A DNA stretch of 64,000 nt. Origin: Phocaeicola sartorii JCM 17136 = DSM 21941. GTDB lineage: Bacteria; Bacteroidota; Bacteroidia; Bacteroidales; Bacteroidaceae. The notes under the pieces were generated by a model, which was given only the letters and a program-made list of their open reading frames with translations, ran no database searches and was not told where the DNA came from. Within the stretch, counting starts at the first letter, position 1. Each line of letters opens with the position of its first letter. This document shows, piece after piece, positions 40,106 through 50,015 of this stretch. The DNA lies in contig NZ_BAKM01000014.1 in NCBI RefSeq assembly GCF_000614185.1, positions 56,240 through 120,239 of the forward strand, in the 5' to 3' direction. Both the position numbers and the translations under genes were made by a program.

Positions 40106-41047
40106 TTACTTTTTTGCATCTTTTATAACATCGTCCAAGGTTATGCCCAAGACATCACAAAGGATGGCTTGGCGCGCATAAAGTCCATTTTGTGCCTGCT
40201 GGAAGTAGTAAGCTTTTGGATTCTCGTCCACATCGTATGCTATTTCGTTGACGCGGGGCAGAGGGTGCAAGATACGCAGATTGGGCCGGGTATGTTCCAG
40301 CATCTTATTCCTTAATATATATACATCTTTCACACGTTCATATTCCATCAAGTCGGTGAAACGTTCGCGTTGTACGCGGGTCATGTAAAGAATGTCAGCG
40401 TCGGCAATGGTTTCTTCGTTGAAATCTGTATATTCTTTGTATTTAATATGGTGTTCCTTGCAGTATATTTTATATTCTTCGGGCATTTTCAATTCTTCCG
40501 GAGCGATGAAATGGAAAGTGGGGTTGAAGTGGCGCATGGCCATCAGCAAGGAATGAACAGTCCGTCCGTACTTCAAATCACCTACTAGATAGATATTCAG
40601 ATTTTCAAGCGTTCCCTGTGTCTTATATATGGAGTAGAGGTCTAGCATGGTTTGTGAAGGATGCTGGTTGGCTCCGTCTCCGGCATTGACTATAGGCACT
40701 GGGGCGACTTCACTGGCATACCTTGCGGCACCTTCCAAAAAATGGCGCATTACGATGATGTCGGCGTAATTGCTTACCATCATGATGGTATCTTTCAATG
40801 TTTCCCCTTTTGAAGAACTGGTTACTTTGGGATCTGTGAATCCGATAACGCGGGCTCCCAGTCTGTTTGCTGCTGTTTCAAAACTAAGTCGTGTACGGGT
40901 GGAGGGTTCAAAGAAAAGAGTGGCGACAACTTTGCCGTCCAGAATTTTACGGTTAGGCTTCTTTTCAAACTCTTTTGCCATCTCCAGAAGGTAGAGGATT
41001 TTCTCCTTCGAGTGTTCGGCAATAGTGACTAAACTTCTATTTTCCAT
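40106..41047 (-). CDS. pyrB: Aspartate carbamoyltransferase catalytic subunit
   Basis: 313 residues. The carbamoyl-phosphate motif [13 protein letters not shown] is at residues ~51-63, followed by [23 protein letters not shown] and the aspartate-binding region MTRVQRERF. It forms carbamoyl aspartate, the committed step of pyrimidine synthesis. It leads an operon with pyrI, a flavin reductase and an outer membrane barrel protein. Confidence 0.97.
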   Translation of the reverse strand: MENRSLVTIAEHSKEKILYLLEMAKEFEKKPNRKILDGKVVATLFFEPSTRTRLSFETAANRLGARVIGFTDPKVTSSSKGETLKDTIMMVSNYADIIVMRHFLEGAARYASEVAPVPIVNAGDGANQHPSQTMLDLYSIYKTQGTLENLNIYLVGDLKYGRTVHSLLMAMRHFNPTFHFIAPEELKMPEEYKIYCKEHHIKYKEYTDFNEETIADADILYMTRVQRERFTDLMEYERVKDVYILRNKMLEHTRPNLRILHPLPRVNEIAYDVDENPKAYYFQQAQNGLYARQAILCDVLGITLDDVIKDAKK

Positions 41048-41177
41048 ATTGGGTTTGTATTTATGATTACAATCTTATACGGAGTGTAAAGGTATGAAAA
41101 AAAAATAAATGAGCGAAGAATTAAAAGATATTTCGTTGAACTTTGTTAGAAACACATTCTATTTCAAAGTTTTTCCT

Positions 41178-41185
41178 TACTTTTG
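41178..41185 (+). promoter_or_regulatory. -7 box of the penicillin-binding protein gene
   Basis: TACTTTTG matches TAnnTTTG, 24 bp before the ATG; no clear -33 box. Confidence 0.4.
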
Positions 41186-41209
41186 TACCATTAATTACAA
41201 GAAAACGTC

Positions 41210-43536
41210 ATGAGGAAGAAATTTATATACGTGCTTTGGGCTCTTGTTGTCGGCGTACTGTTAGTTATAACACTCGTATTCACCGCGATAGCGAAAGGAA
41301 GAATTGGATATGTACCGCCTGTTGAGGAATTGGAAAATCCGAATTTGAAGTTTGCAACCGAGATTATATCCGATGATGGCAAGATGTTGGGTACTTGGTC
41401 GCTTAGTAAGGAGAATCGTGTATTCGTAGGATATGATCAGCTATCATCGAATCTGATCCGTGCGCTGATTGCCACCGAGGATGAACGCTTTGCGGAACAT
41501 TCCGGTATTGATGCACGTGCTTTTGTCCGTGCTTTGGTGAAACGGGGGGTGATGATGCAGAAGAATGCCGGTGGTGGTAGTACCATAACCCAACAGTTGG
41601 CAAAACAGTTCTATTCGCCTACGGCGGATAATGTGATGGAACGTCTGCTACAGAAACCCATTGAATGGGTGATAGCTGTTCAGTTGGAACGCTATTATAC
41701 AAAAGAAGAGATTCTGACCATGTATCTTAATAAGTTCGATTTTCTGAATAATGCAGTCGGTATCAAAACTGCTGCCAATACTTACTTCTCGAAGGAGCCG
41801 AAAGATTTGAGCGTTGAGGAAGCGGCTACTTTGGTAGGTATGTGCAAGAATCCGTCACTTTACAATCCGAAACGTTTCAATGAACGTTCACGTGGACGGC
41901 GTAATGTAGTGCTCGACCAGATGCGGAAGGCTGGTTACTTGACTGATGCGGAAGCCGATTCATTAAAGGCATTGCCTCTGGTTTTGAAATATCGTCGTGT
42001 GGATCATAAAGAAGGGCTGGCAACTTACTTCCGTGAATATCTGCGTGGCGTAATGACTGCCAAGGAGCCGAAGAAGAGTGAATATCGTGGATGGCAGATG
42101 CAGAAGTATTACGAGGATTCATTGGCGTGGAAGACCAATCCGCTCTTCGGATGGTGTGCCAAGAATAAGAAGAAAGACGGTACTAACTATAATATCTATA
42201 CAGATGGTTTGAAGATTTATACCACTATCGACTCACGTATGCAGAAGTATGCGGAAGAAGCAGTGTATGAACATGTGGCACAATACCTCCAACCCCGTTT
42301 CTTCAAGGAAAAGCGGAAGAAGAAAACTGCTCCGTTTACGAACCAATTGACAGAGGAGGAGGTGAATTCCATCATGACCAGGGCCATGAAGCAGACTGAC
42401 CGCTATCGTATCATGAAAGAAGCCGGATGCTCGGAAGCGGAAATAAAGAAGGCGTTCAATACTAAATACGAAATGTCTGTATTTTCATACGAGGGCGAAA
42501 AGGATACTATTATGACTCCGATGGATTCCTTGAAATATTATAAATTCTTCCTTAGAGCAGGATTTATGTCTATGGATCCCTTAACTGGTCATGTGAAGGC
42601 GTATGTAGGTGGACCTAACTATAATTATTTTCAATATGATATGGCGATGGTCGGCCGCCGCCAAATTGGTTCTACTGTAAAGCCTTATGTTTATACACTG
42701 GCTATGGAAAACGGTTTTTCACCTTGTGATCAGGTTCGCCATGTCGAACAGACATTGATAGATGAGAATGGTCGTCCATGGTCGCCACGTAACGCCAGCA
42801 AGAAGCGGTATGGAGAAATGGTAACGATTAAATGGGGGCTGGCTAATTCCGACAACTGGGTAACGGCTTATCTGATGGGAAAACTTAGTCCATATGCGTT
42901 GGTTCGTCTGATTCATTCATTCGGTGTACAGAACAAACAGATAGATCCTGTAGTCTCGCTCTGTCTAGGGCCTTGTGAAATCTCTGTAGGAGAGATGGTC
43001 AGCGCCTATTCGGCATTTGCCAACCGGGGTATCCGTACAGCACCGGTATTTGTGACCCGTATTGAGGATAATGAAGGAAATATATTGGCGAACTTTACTC
43101 CGCAGATGGATGAGGTGATTAGCGAAACCAGTGCCTATAAGATGCTGGTCATGCTGAGGGCTGTGGTCAATGAGGGTACCGGTGGGCGTGTACGCCGCCT
43201 GTATGGTATCACTGCCGATATGGGAGGTAAGACGGGCACCACTAACCGTAACTCAGACGGCTGGTTCATGGGATTCACTCCCTCATTGGTGTCCGGCGTG
43301 TGGGTAGGCGGTGAAGAACGTGATATTCATTTTGACACGATGGTAGACGGGCAGGGAGCTGCATGGCACTTCCCATCTGGGGACTTTATATGCAGAAAGT
43401 CTATAAAGACAAGAGCTTGGGATATTCTCAGGATGAGAAATTCAATATACCCGATGACTTTGATCCTTGCAAAGATACCTTGATAGATGAAATCTCGGTA
43501 GAAGAGACCGGAGGCTTGGATAATATATTTGAGTAA
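41210..43536 (+). CDS. mrcA: Class A penicillin-binding protein (PBP1A); one frameshift near the 3' end
   Basis: 775 residues after restoring a G at 43365-43366; the end then reads GAAWALPIWGLYMQKVYKDK and finishes GGLDNIFE. A membrane anchor at ~8-28 is followed by a GT51 domain (IATEDERFAEHSGID, GGSTITQQLAKQFY, TMYLNKFDFLNNAVG) and a transpeptidase domain with SxxK in IGSTVKPYVY, SDN in ANSDNWV, and KTGTT. It polymerises and cross-links peptidoglycan. A strong terminator follows. Confidence 0.95.
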
Positions 43537-43553
43537 TTGGAAAATCTATAAAT

Positions 43554-43592
43554 AAAAAGTCTGTTTGCGAAGGAAAGCAAACAGACTTTTTT
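43554..43592. terminator. Terminator after the PBP gene
   Basis: Perfect 15-bp stem AAAAAGTCTGTTTGC and its complement with an 8-nt loop, ending in a T-run on both strands. Confidence 0.85.
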
Positions 43593-43740
43593 ATTGCTGT
43601 ACTTTTATAAATGGTTGTTTCTATACATGGTATTATGGAAAATAATTTATGTAAAAATGGTGAAAACACTTGCCGTTTCATAGAAAAATGCTATATTTAC
43701 AGAAAGAAAATCTTTACCTTAATAAAGACAGGAGGTAATT

Positions 43741-44567
43741 ATGGATAGAGATGTGACTTTGTATCAGATAACTGATGTTATGGCCGAGAGAGTTTTCCAA
43801 AAAATAGATAACTTCAATAAAGGCCGTAGAGAAGATGTGGGATTTTATGCAATCAGTGTTTCTACCCCTTACCGATCATATTACGCTTTGTGGCGTATAT
43901 TCCCGGATGATACCTATGCTCCTTTATTTATTCAATCGCTGGCTGTTACTTTTGATGATGCGGCGGAGCGTGCCTTTCAGTATTTGCAGAACTGTAATGT
44001 TCTGCTGAAAATAAAGGATAATACGTTCTTTGAGTCCTATTATGGAATGTCCGATGATATTGTCGCATTTGGAAAATATCGTGGAAAAAGATTGGCGGAA
44101 GTCTATTACATTGACCCTAACTATGTGCTTTGGCTGGCACATAAGTTTGAAGCCGGAATCCTAGAGACAAGAAGTTGGCCATGCTGGCAAAGGCTTTTGC
44201 CACTGTGCATTATGAAACAGTCATCCGGAAATATCATTTACCGGCCGGAAGCCGTTTCATAGGTTCTCCGGGGGAAAGGCTGACCGATCTGCGGCTGGAA
44301 GTCTTGGGGACAAGATTGCAGCTGGACACTTACAAAACAACCGGATATTATGTAGACCAGAATGTGCTTGCCGCTGATGCTGACGGCAACCGTTACACTT
44401 TTGTTATAAAGGCGGCTGCTGCCAGCGTCTCGCCGGACAGATTGAGCTGCTACACCAAAAAGCTCGCTCCCCATGAAAGCCTGTATTTAAAATCGGCTAA
44501 GGTCCTTTCTCTGTATGAGAGTAAAGGAGTCAAATATACCCGTATAGGATACTTGAAGTTCAAATAA
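43741..44567 (+). CDS. Protein with exodeoxyribonuclease X-like C-terminal domain motif; one frameshift
   Basis: About 275 residues after restoring a G at 44155-44156, giving HKFEAGNPRDKKLAMLAKAF at the joint. The middle motif VAFGKYRGKRLAEVYYIDPN, then YVLWLAHKF, matches the small ExoX-like C-terminal domain seen after DnaQ-type exonucleases. Here no exonuclease domain precedes it. The N-terminal ~95 residues and the C-terminal ~120 are unfamiliar. A purine-rich AGGAGG lies just before the ATG. The function is unknown. Confidence 0.7.
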
Positions 44568-44632
44568 GTCCTTGCAGTGCATGGTACGGAAGGATAGGTC
44601 CCCGCCTTCACACCGACGGGGGGATGTTTTCA

Positions 44633-45289
44633 TTATTCGTTTACCTTCTTGTAATCAGAAAGGAACTTTTCCAAGCCTATGTTTGTCAAAGGATGATTCA
44701 ACAGACCTTTAATGGCGGATAACGGGCAGGTTACTACATCTGCTCCCACTTTCGCGCATTGTAATATATGTAAGGTGTTTCTGATGGAGGCTGCAAGAAC
44801 CTGTGTCTTGTAATCATACGTTTGGTACAATTCCACAATTTGTGCAACCAGTCCTACGCCGTCACTGCAAATATCGTCCAGTCTGCCGACGAACGGGGAT
44901 ACATAGGTAGCCCCCGCTTTTGCTGCAAGTAATGCCTGTCCGGCAGAGAAAACCAGTGTGCAATTAGTGCGGATTCCTTTGTTGTTGAAATATTTGATAG
45001 CTTTGATTCCGTCCTCAATACAAGGAACTTTTACTACGATGTGTGGATGAAGGGCGGCTAGTTCCTCACCCTCTTTAATCATTTCTTCGTAATTGGTGGC
45101 AATGACTTCGGCGCTGACATCTCCATCCATAATATTACATATCTCGATGTAATGTTTATGTTGGTTTTCAACTCCTTTAATGCCTTCTTTGGCCATTAAA
45201 GAGGGATTAGTGGTTACACCATCCAGTACGCCCAATGCGTTTGCCTCACGGATTTGTTCCAGGTTGGCTGTGTCAATAAAGAATTTCAT
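44633..45289 (-). CDS. fsa: Transaldolase / fructose-6-phosphate aldolase family
   Basis: 218 residues, the short transaldolase type. MKFFIDTANLEQIREANALG and GVTTNPSLMAKEG open the barrel; the Schiff-base Lys lies in HIVVKVPC, and TLVFSAGQALLAAKAGATYV follows. It transfers dihydroxyacetone units in the pentose phosphate network. Whether it is a transaldolase or a fructose-6-phosphate aldolase cannot be decided by eye. Confidence 0.92.
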   Translation of the reverse strand: MKFFIDTANLEQIREANALGVLDGVTTNPSLMAKEGIKGVENQHKHYIEICNIMDGDVSAEVIATNYEEMIKEGEELAALHPHIVVKVPCIEDGIKAIKYFNNKGIRTNCTLVFSAGQALLAAKAGATYVSPFVGRLDDICSDGVGLVAQIVELYQTYDYKTQVLAASIRNTLHILQCAKVGADVVTCPLSAIKGLLNHPLTNIGLEKFLSDYKKVNE

Positions 45290-45378
45290 AACTTTTTCTT
45301 TTAGAGATTTAAAATCAGGTTAGCAATAGACTGCTAAGCTACTGATATTAACAATGATAAACAAGCAAATGTTCCGAT

Positions 45379-46102
45379 TTATTTGTTATGAATTCTTTTT
45401 GTAACTACATTGATCTGCTCGATGGTTCCGAATTCTTTTTCACTCACAATATTAAGAGCAGGCAGAAATCCGCATAGCATCATCAGCAATTGCGCCATCA
45501 ATGCCGGAACCATAAATACCTTATAATCCAAATAGGGGTTGAAACGTCCTTGGGTATCTATATTTATTACCGGGAAGGGAGAAATAGAGCCGGAATGGGA
45601 CGTTTGGATTCCGGAGGCATAGTATATTACTAAGATAGAAACTTCCCAGCGTTCCTTTCGTTCCGTTTACGGTGTTGGATGAAATCAGTACCTTCGCCAT
45701 GCCATTCTTCAGCAAGTCGCGTTCAAAGTGTGGCGGAATCTCCAAAATAAGATCGACGTCTCCTTTCTCAATGCATTGCATCGCTTCCTGATAGCTGTTT
45801 AAAATATCTATCAGATGAAAATATTCGGAAGCGCCCACTTTCTGCACCAACCGGGTGGAACAAGAGCTGCGGTCATTCGATTGATAACTGGCTTTGGCGG
45901 ACAATGAAACCTGTGGCAGATAACCCTTGTCGATGTTGGAGATGTTGTATTCTTTCGTCTTTTCAATCAGCCCGTACCGTTTAATCAGCGGATAATGCGC
46001 CCGGGCTTGCTGCTGACACTTTTCCAGCGTGAGTTCCTGTGCATTCAAACAAATGGGACTGATGCTGAGAAGAAAGGTTGTGAGAATGAATAACCTTTTC
46101 AT
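45379..46102 (-). pseudogene. Fossil: TolC-like 5' end fused to an ABC-2 permease fragment
   Basis: The first ~75 residues are the signal peptide and start of a TolC-like outer membrane efflux protein (LTLEKCQQQARAHYPLIKRY, GYLPQVSLSAKASYQSN). The following residues instead resemble the periplasmic domain of a YhhJ-type ABC-2 permease (CIEKGDVDLILEIPPHFERD, LISSNTVNGTKGTLGSFYLS). After a further frame change it continues FNPYLDYKVFMVPALMAQLL and LPALNIVSEKEFGTIEQINV, then stops. This is best explained by a large deletion inside an efflux operon. Unlike other breaks in the window, this one cannot be repaired by a single base. Confidence 0.8.
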
Positions 46103-46137
46103 TTTCTTAATCTGCTTAATATGATTTCTACATTTTC

Positions 46138-46250
46138 TTATTTCCTGTGTTCTATATACTGATGATATTCTTTACCTTTTTCTTCCACAAACCAGAAATT
46201 AGGGAACAATCCCATCCGTCCGAATGGCACTCTCTGTAACACTATCGTTC
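46138..46250 (-). pseudogene. Possible gene remnant, unknown family
   Basis: A short open stretch on the minus strand reads VLQRVPFGRMGLFPNFWFVE and ends GKEYHQYIEHRK before a stop. It looks like a protein C-terminus with no gene attached, next to the TolC/ABC-2 fossil. It may be another remnant of the deletion. Too short to identify. Confidence 0.3.
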
Positions 46251-46318
46251 ACCGCAGGGGCGGATGGGGACAGGTTGTCCTCACGGTGAATGAAGACTAA
46301 TATAATGAGGTATAAGTT

Positions 46319-46693
46319 CTAAAAAAAAACAGACATTCCGCGGCGGATATATTCTCTTTCCATATCTTCAGGTTTCAATATCTTCTTGTCAAAGACCAGC
46401 AGGTCGATATCCAGTTTTACTACTCCTTGGTCCTTGTCTTCAGGAATCCGTCCGCAGCGTCGCTCCAGCTCCTTAAATAAATAATGGACAGAATCGGGCG
46501 AAAGCGTTGTGCTGAATTTGGCCAGTTGATTGCTGAAAGGGGAGTGGAATCCGCTGCCGACAGCTTCCGTTTCCATCATCTCGCCGAAATGAATGTCGGG
46601 AAATGTGGCGCGCAACGCCTCCCGTGCGACTGATAGTTGCGCGTGACGGTTTGTGTTAGAGCCCATACAAAGCAGACAATGGTGTTCGTCCAT
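46319..46693 (-). CDS. folK: 2-amino-4-hydroxy-6-hydroxymethyldihydropteridine pyrophosphokinase
   Basis: 124 residues. I start at MDEHHCLLCMGSNTN, since an upstream extension runs across the promoter region. Conserved HPPK signatures are CMGSNTN near the start and RRCGRIPEDKDQGVVKLDID near residue 90. It transfers pyrophosphate in folate synthesis. It is shorter than the E. coli enzyme by about 35 residues, with a compact middle region, so activity is likely but not certain. Confidence 0.82.
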   Translation of the reverse strand: MDEHHCLLCMGSNTNRHAQLSVAREALRATFPDIHFGEMMETEAVGSGFHSPFSNQLAKFSTTLSPDSVHYLFKELERRCGRIPEDKDQGVVKLDIDLLVFDKKILKPEDMEREYIRRGMSVFF

Positions 46694-46716
46694 AACATTT
46701 AATTGCATTAATGGTG

Positions 46717-46746
46717 CAAATGTATGAAATGTTTTTGTTACTTTTG
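46717..46746. promoter_or_regulatory. Divergent promoter region of folK and kdsB
   Basis: Minus-strand TACATTTG at 46717-46724 (for folK) and plus-strand TACTTTTG at 46739-46746 (for kdsB) both match TAnnTTTG and lie 22 bp apart, start to start. Confidence 0.45.
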
Positions 46747-46772
46747 CATGAATATATAAAAGAAATGATACC

Positions 46773-47531
46773 ATGAAATTTATTGGAATTATTCCAGCTA
46801 GATATGCTTCCACACGTTTTCCTGCCAAACCTTTGGCCGTCTTGGGAGGTAAGCCTGTGATTCAGAGGGTCTATGAACAAGTGGTCGGCATATTGGATGA
46901 AGCATACGTGGCGACGGACGATGAGCGTATTGAAGCTGCGGTAAAAGCTTTTGGAGGCAAGGTTGTCATGACCTCTGTCCATCATAAAAGCGGTACAGAC
47001 CGTTGTTATGAGGCTTATACAAAAGTGGGACAAGGATATGATGTGATTGTGAACATCCAGGGCGATGAACCTTTTATTCAAAAGTCACAGCTTGAAGCCG
47101 TAAAAGCTTGTTTTGAAAACCCCGTCACACAGATCGCGACATTGGTGAAACCTTTCACTTTCAATGACGGGTTCGAAACCTTGGAAAATGTAAACTCCCC
47201 TAAAGTGGTCGTCGGTAAGAATATGGACGCTTTGTATTTCAGCCGTTCCATCATTCCTTTCCAGCGTAATGTGGAAAAGGCCAACTGGCTGAAAGGGCAT
47301 ACCTATTATAAACATATCGGGCTGTATGCTTATCGGGCCGATGTGCTGAAAGAAATAACTTCACTTCCACAATCTTCGCTGGAGCTGGCTGAATCGTTGG
47401 AGCAGCTTCGCTGGCTGGAAAATGGTTATATTATAAAGGTGGGAATCAGTGAAGTGGAGACGATAGGCATTGATACGCCTCAGGATCTGGCACGTGCCGA
47501 AGTATTTCTAAAACAGAGGGAGGGGGAGTAA
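46773..47531 (+). CDS. kdsB: 3-deoxy-manno-octulosonate cytidylyltransferase
   Basis: 252 residues, full length. It opens MKFIGIIPARYASTRFPAKP, has GGKPVIQRVYEQV, VATDDERIEAAV, IVNIQGDEPFI and YKHIGLYAYRADVL, all typical of KdsB. It activates Kdo with CTP for lipopolysaccharide core synthesis. Its stop abuts the start of the M16 gene with no gap, so the two are co-translated. Confidence 0.96.
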   Translation: MKFIGIIPARYASTRFPAKPLAVLGGKPVIQRVYEQVVGILDEAYVATDDERIEAAVKAFGGKVVMTSVHHKSGTDRCYEAYTKVGQGYDVIVNIQGDEPFIQKSQLEAVKACFENPVTQIATLVKPFTFNDGFETLENVNSPKVVVGKNMDALYFSRSIIPFQRNVEKANWLKGHTYYKHIGLYAYRADVLKEITSLPQSSLELAESLEQLRWLENGYIIKVGISEVETIGIDTPQDLARAEVFLKQREGE

Positions 47532-48818
47532 ATGCTGGACAGAACCACCCCACCGCCCATCCGCCAACTAAGCGAATTCAGTATAACCCGTCCCGACAGG
47601 AGGACGATGAAGAACGGGATGCCTCTGAATATCATTCATGCGGGAAACGAGGATGTTGTACGTTTTGATCTTTTGATAGGGGGCGGACAATGGAATCAGG
47701 AACAGCCATTGCAGGCCATGTTCACCAACAGGATGCTACGTGAAGGAGCGGGGAATCTCACTTCTGCGCAAATAGCGGAACGATTGGATTATTACGGAGC
47801 GTGGCTTGAATTGTCTTCTTCCGTAAATTATGGATTCATTACACTTTATTCATTGAATAAATATTTTGCTCGTACGCTGGCTGTCATCTCTGAAATGATA
47901 AAGGCGCCGGCATTTCCGGCAAAGGAGCTTTCTGTTGTGGCCGATACAAACAAACAGCAATTTCTGGTGAACAGCACCCGGGTGGAGATGATTGCTCGAA
48001 AACAGTTAAACAAGGCTTTATTCGGTCCGGAGCATCCTTTCGGGCGCTATGCTGTGGCGGAAGATTATGACCGGATCACTCCGGAGGTGCTCCGCTCGTT
48101 TTATCAGAAATACTATCACTCTGGCAATTGCTCGGTATATATTTCGGGAAAGGTGACATCGGAAATAATTCGTTGCATAGAAGATAGCTTGGGAAGCGGA
48201 CAATGGGGGGAAGTGACGGAGAAAGCGGTTACAACGCTTGTTTCTCCGGTTACCGCTAAAGAAAAGCGTATCTTTATAGAACGTGAGGATGCGCTTCAAA
48301 GTTCCTTGAAAATGGGATGTTTCGTAATGGATCGTCATCATCCGGATTTTTTAAAGACGCGTGTCATGGTCACTTTGTTTGGCGGTTATTTCGGAAGCCG
48401 TCTGATGTCCAATATCCGTGAAGACAAGGGATATACATACGGCATCGGCGCGGGTATCGTGTCCTATCCGGGAACAGGAATACTGGCTGTCAGTACCGAG
48501 GCGGCTAATGAATATGTGGATTCTATTATAACAGAAGTTTATCGGGAGATGGACAAACTGTGTAATGATCTTGTCCCTCAAGAAGAGTTGGAGATGGTGA
48601 AGAACTATATGCTGGGCGATTTATGCCGGTCGTATGAGGGGCCTTTTTCTTTGTCTGATGCCTGGATTTATATAGAAACGGCAGGACTGGACGAATGCTT
48701 CTTTATCCGTTCGCTGGATGCTATCCGGGGAATTACCAGAGAAGAAATACGCATATTGGCTCAAAAGTATTTCTGCAAAGAAAACTTAATAGAGGTCATT
48801 GCGGGTAAAAAAGTGTAA
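47532..48818 (+). CDS. M16 (insulinase-like) protein lacking the zinc motif
   Basis: 428 residues with the two-half M16 fold: the N-terminal half around LREGAGNLTSAQIAERLDYY and the C-terminal half with GGYFGSRLMSNIREDKGYTY and GIGAGIVSYPGTG, a classic M16 signature. The HxxEH zinc motif is absent; its place reads MFTNRMLREG. It should therefore be a non-catalytic partner, as in PqqF/MPP-like heterodimers. No signal peptide is visible and no catalytic M16 partner is adjacent. Confidence 0.83.
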   Translation: MLDRTTPPPIRQLSEFSITRPDRRTMKNGMPLNIIHAGNEDVVRFDLLIGGGQWNQEQPLQAMFTNRMLREGAGNLTSAQIAERLDYYGAWLELSSSVNYGFITLYSLNKYFARTLAVISEMIKAPAFPAKELSVVADTNKQQFLVNSTRVEMIARKQLNKALFGPEHPFGRYAVAEDYDRITPEVLRSFYQKYYHSGNCSVYISGKVTSEIIRCIEDSLGSGQWGEVTEKAVTTLVSPVTAKEKRIFIEREDALQSSLKMGCFVMDRHHPDFLKTRVMVTLFGGYFGSRLMSNIREDKGYTYGIGAGIVSYPGTGILAVSTEAANEYVDSIITEVYREMDKLCNDLVPQEELEMVKNYMLGDLCRSYEGPFSLSDAWIYIETAGLDECFFIRSLDAIRGITREEIRILAQKYFCKENLIEVIAGKKV

Positions 48819-48828
48819 TAACCTATCA

Positions 48829-48860
48829 CGCCCAAAGATAGAAAATCGTATCTTTGGCGT
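48829..48860. promoter_or_regulatory. MORN gene -7 box inside an inverted repeat
   Basis: TATCTTTG at 48849-48856 matches TAnnTTTG and forms the right arm of a dyad with CAAAGATA at 48833-48840. It could be a symmetric promoter, an operator, or a weak hairpin after the M16 gene. Confidence 0.4.
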
Positions 48861-48889
48861 AAATCTTATCTATTAGAAGTAACGAACCA

Positions 48890-50008
48890 ATGAAGAAATA
48901 CGTATATATATTATTGCTTTTGGCCTCGGTCAGCACATGGGCCACCGCTCAGATAAAAATCGGAAATTATACATTTAAGGATGGGGGCGAATATACCGGA
49001 GAACTGAAAGGTAGAAAACCAAACGGTAAGGGAAAGACAACCTACAAGAACGGAAATACCTACGAAGGGGAATATATAAAAGGTAAACGCGAGGGGAACG
49101 GGACATATACGTTTCACGATGGAGAAAAGTATGTGGGACAATGGTTCCAGGACCAGCAACACGGCAGCGGAACCTATTATTTTATGAATAATAACCGGTA
49201 TGAAGGTATGTGGTTTGCCGACTATCAGCAGGGTGAAGGCACTATGTATTATTATAACGGAGATGTTTATATAGGTAACTGGTTTCAGGACAAACGTAGT
49301 GGAAAGGGCACTTATACTTGGAAAGCAGGAGCCAAATATGAGGGCGAATGGAAAGAAGACAAGAAAAACGGACAGGGTGTTATGGTATGGCCCGACCAGT
49401 CCAAATATGAAGGTGAGTGGAAAGATGACGCACGTGACGGAAAGGGGACATTTCATTATGTCAACGGCGACAAATATGTGGGCGACTGGAAGGATGATGT
49501 GCAGCACGGCAAAGGCATTTATTACTTTAACAGTGGTGACCGTTACGAAGGTGACTACGTGAACGGTGAACGCACGGGGCAGGGAATCTATGTACACAAG
49601 AATGGCGACAAGTATGTAGGCCAGTTCAAGGACGGCGAACAGCACGGGACCGGAACCTTCACTTGGGCCAACGGCGCTGTGTATGAAGGGCAGTGGGTGA
49701 ACAACCAGCGCTGCGGTAAAGGGCACTACATCTGGGCGAATGGTGATGACTATGAAGGTGAATGGAAAGACAACATGGCCGATGGTGAAGGGACTTTGCG
49801 CACTGCTGACGGAACCAAATATAAGGGCCATTTCGTGAAAGGAAAGGAAGACGGCAAAGGCGTGCTTGAAGATAAGAACGGGGTGCGCTATGACGGATTT
49901 TTCAAACAAGGGAAGAAACACGGTGCCTTCGTGGAGACTGACAAGAATGGAAATGTAATCCGTAAAGGTGTTTATAAGTTTGGAACGCTGGATGCAGAAC
50001 AAAAATAA
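48890..50008 (+). CDS. Secreted MORN-repeat protein
   Basis: 372 residues. After a signal peptide (MKKYVYILLLLASVSTWATA) nearly the whole protein is about fourteen 23-residue MORN repeats of the form YEGEWKDGxxHGKGTYxxxNGDK, from residue ~33 to ~360. MORN repeats form an elongated beta sheet used as scaffold or lipid/protein contact. The export signal suggests a periplasmic or surface place. It is 7 bp upstream of suhB, so co-expression is likely. The function is unknown. Confidence 0.9.
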   Translation: MKKYVYILLLLASVSTWATAQIKIGNYTFKDGGEYTGELKGRKPNGKGKTTYKNGNTYEGEYIKGKREGNGTYTFHDGEKYVGQWFQDQQHGSGTYYFMNNNRYEGMWFADYQQGEGTMYYYNGDVYIGNWFQDKRSGKGTYTWKAGAKYEGEWKEDKKNGQGVMVWPDQSKYEGEWKDDARDGKGTFHYVNGDKYVGDWKDDVQHGKGIYYFNSGDRYEGDYVNGERTGQGIYVHKNGDKYVGQFKDGEQHGTGTFTWANGAVYEGQWVNNQRCGKGHYIWANGDDYEGEWKDNMADGEGTLRTADGTKYKGHFVKGKEDGKGVLEDKNGVRYDGFFKQGKKHGAFVETDKNGNVIRKGVYKFGTLDAEQK

Positions 50009-50015
50009 GAATACA

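Noticed and set aside
44597..44630. Hairpin CCCCG/CGGGG between the ExoX-C-like gene and transaldolase as a terminator
   Set aside because: Only five firm pairs and a weak T-tract; not strong enough to list.
48911..50002. Long open frame of 363 codons antisense to the MORN gene
   Set aside because: It mirrors the sense gene end to end and reflects the periodic codons of the repeats; there is no start signal and its hydrophobic periodicity follows the 23-residue repeat.
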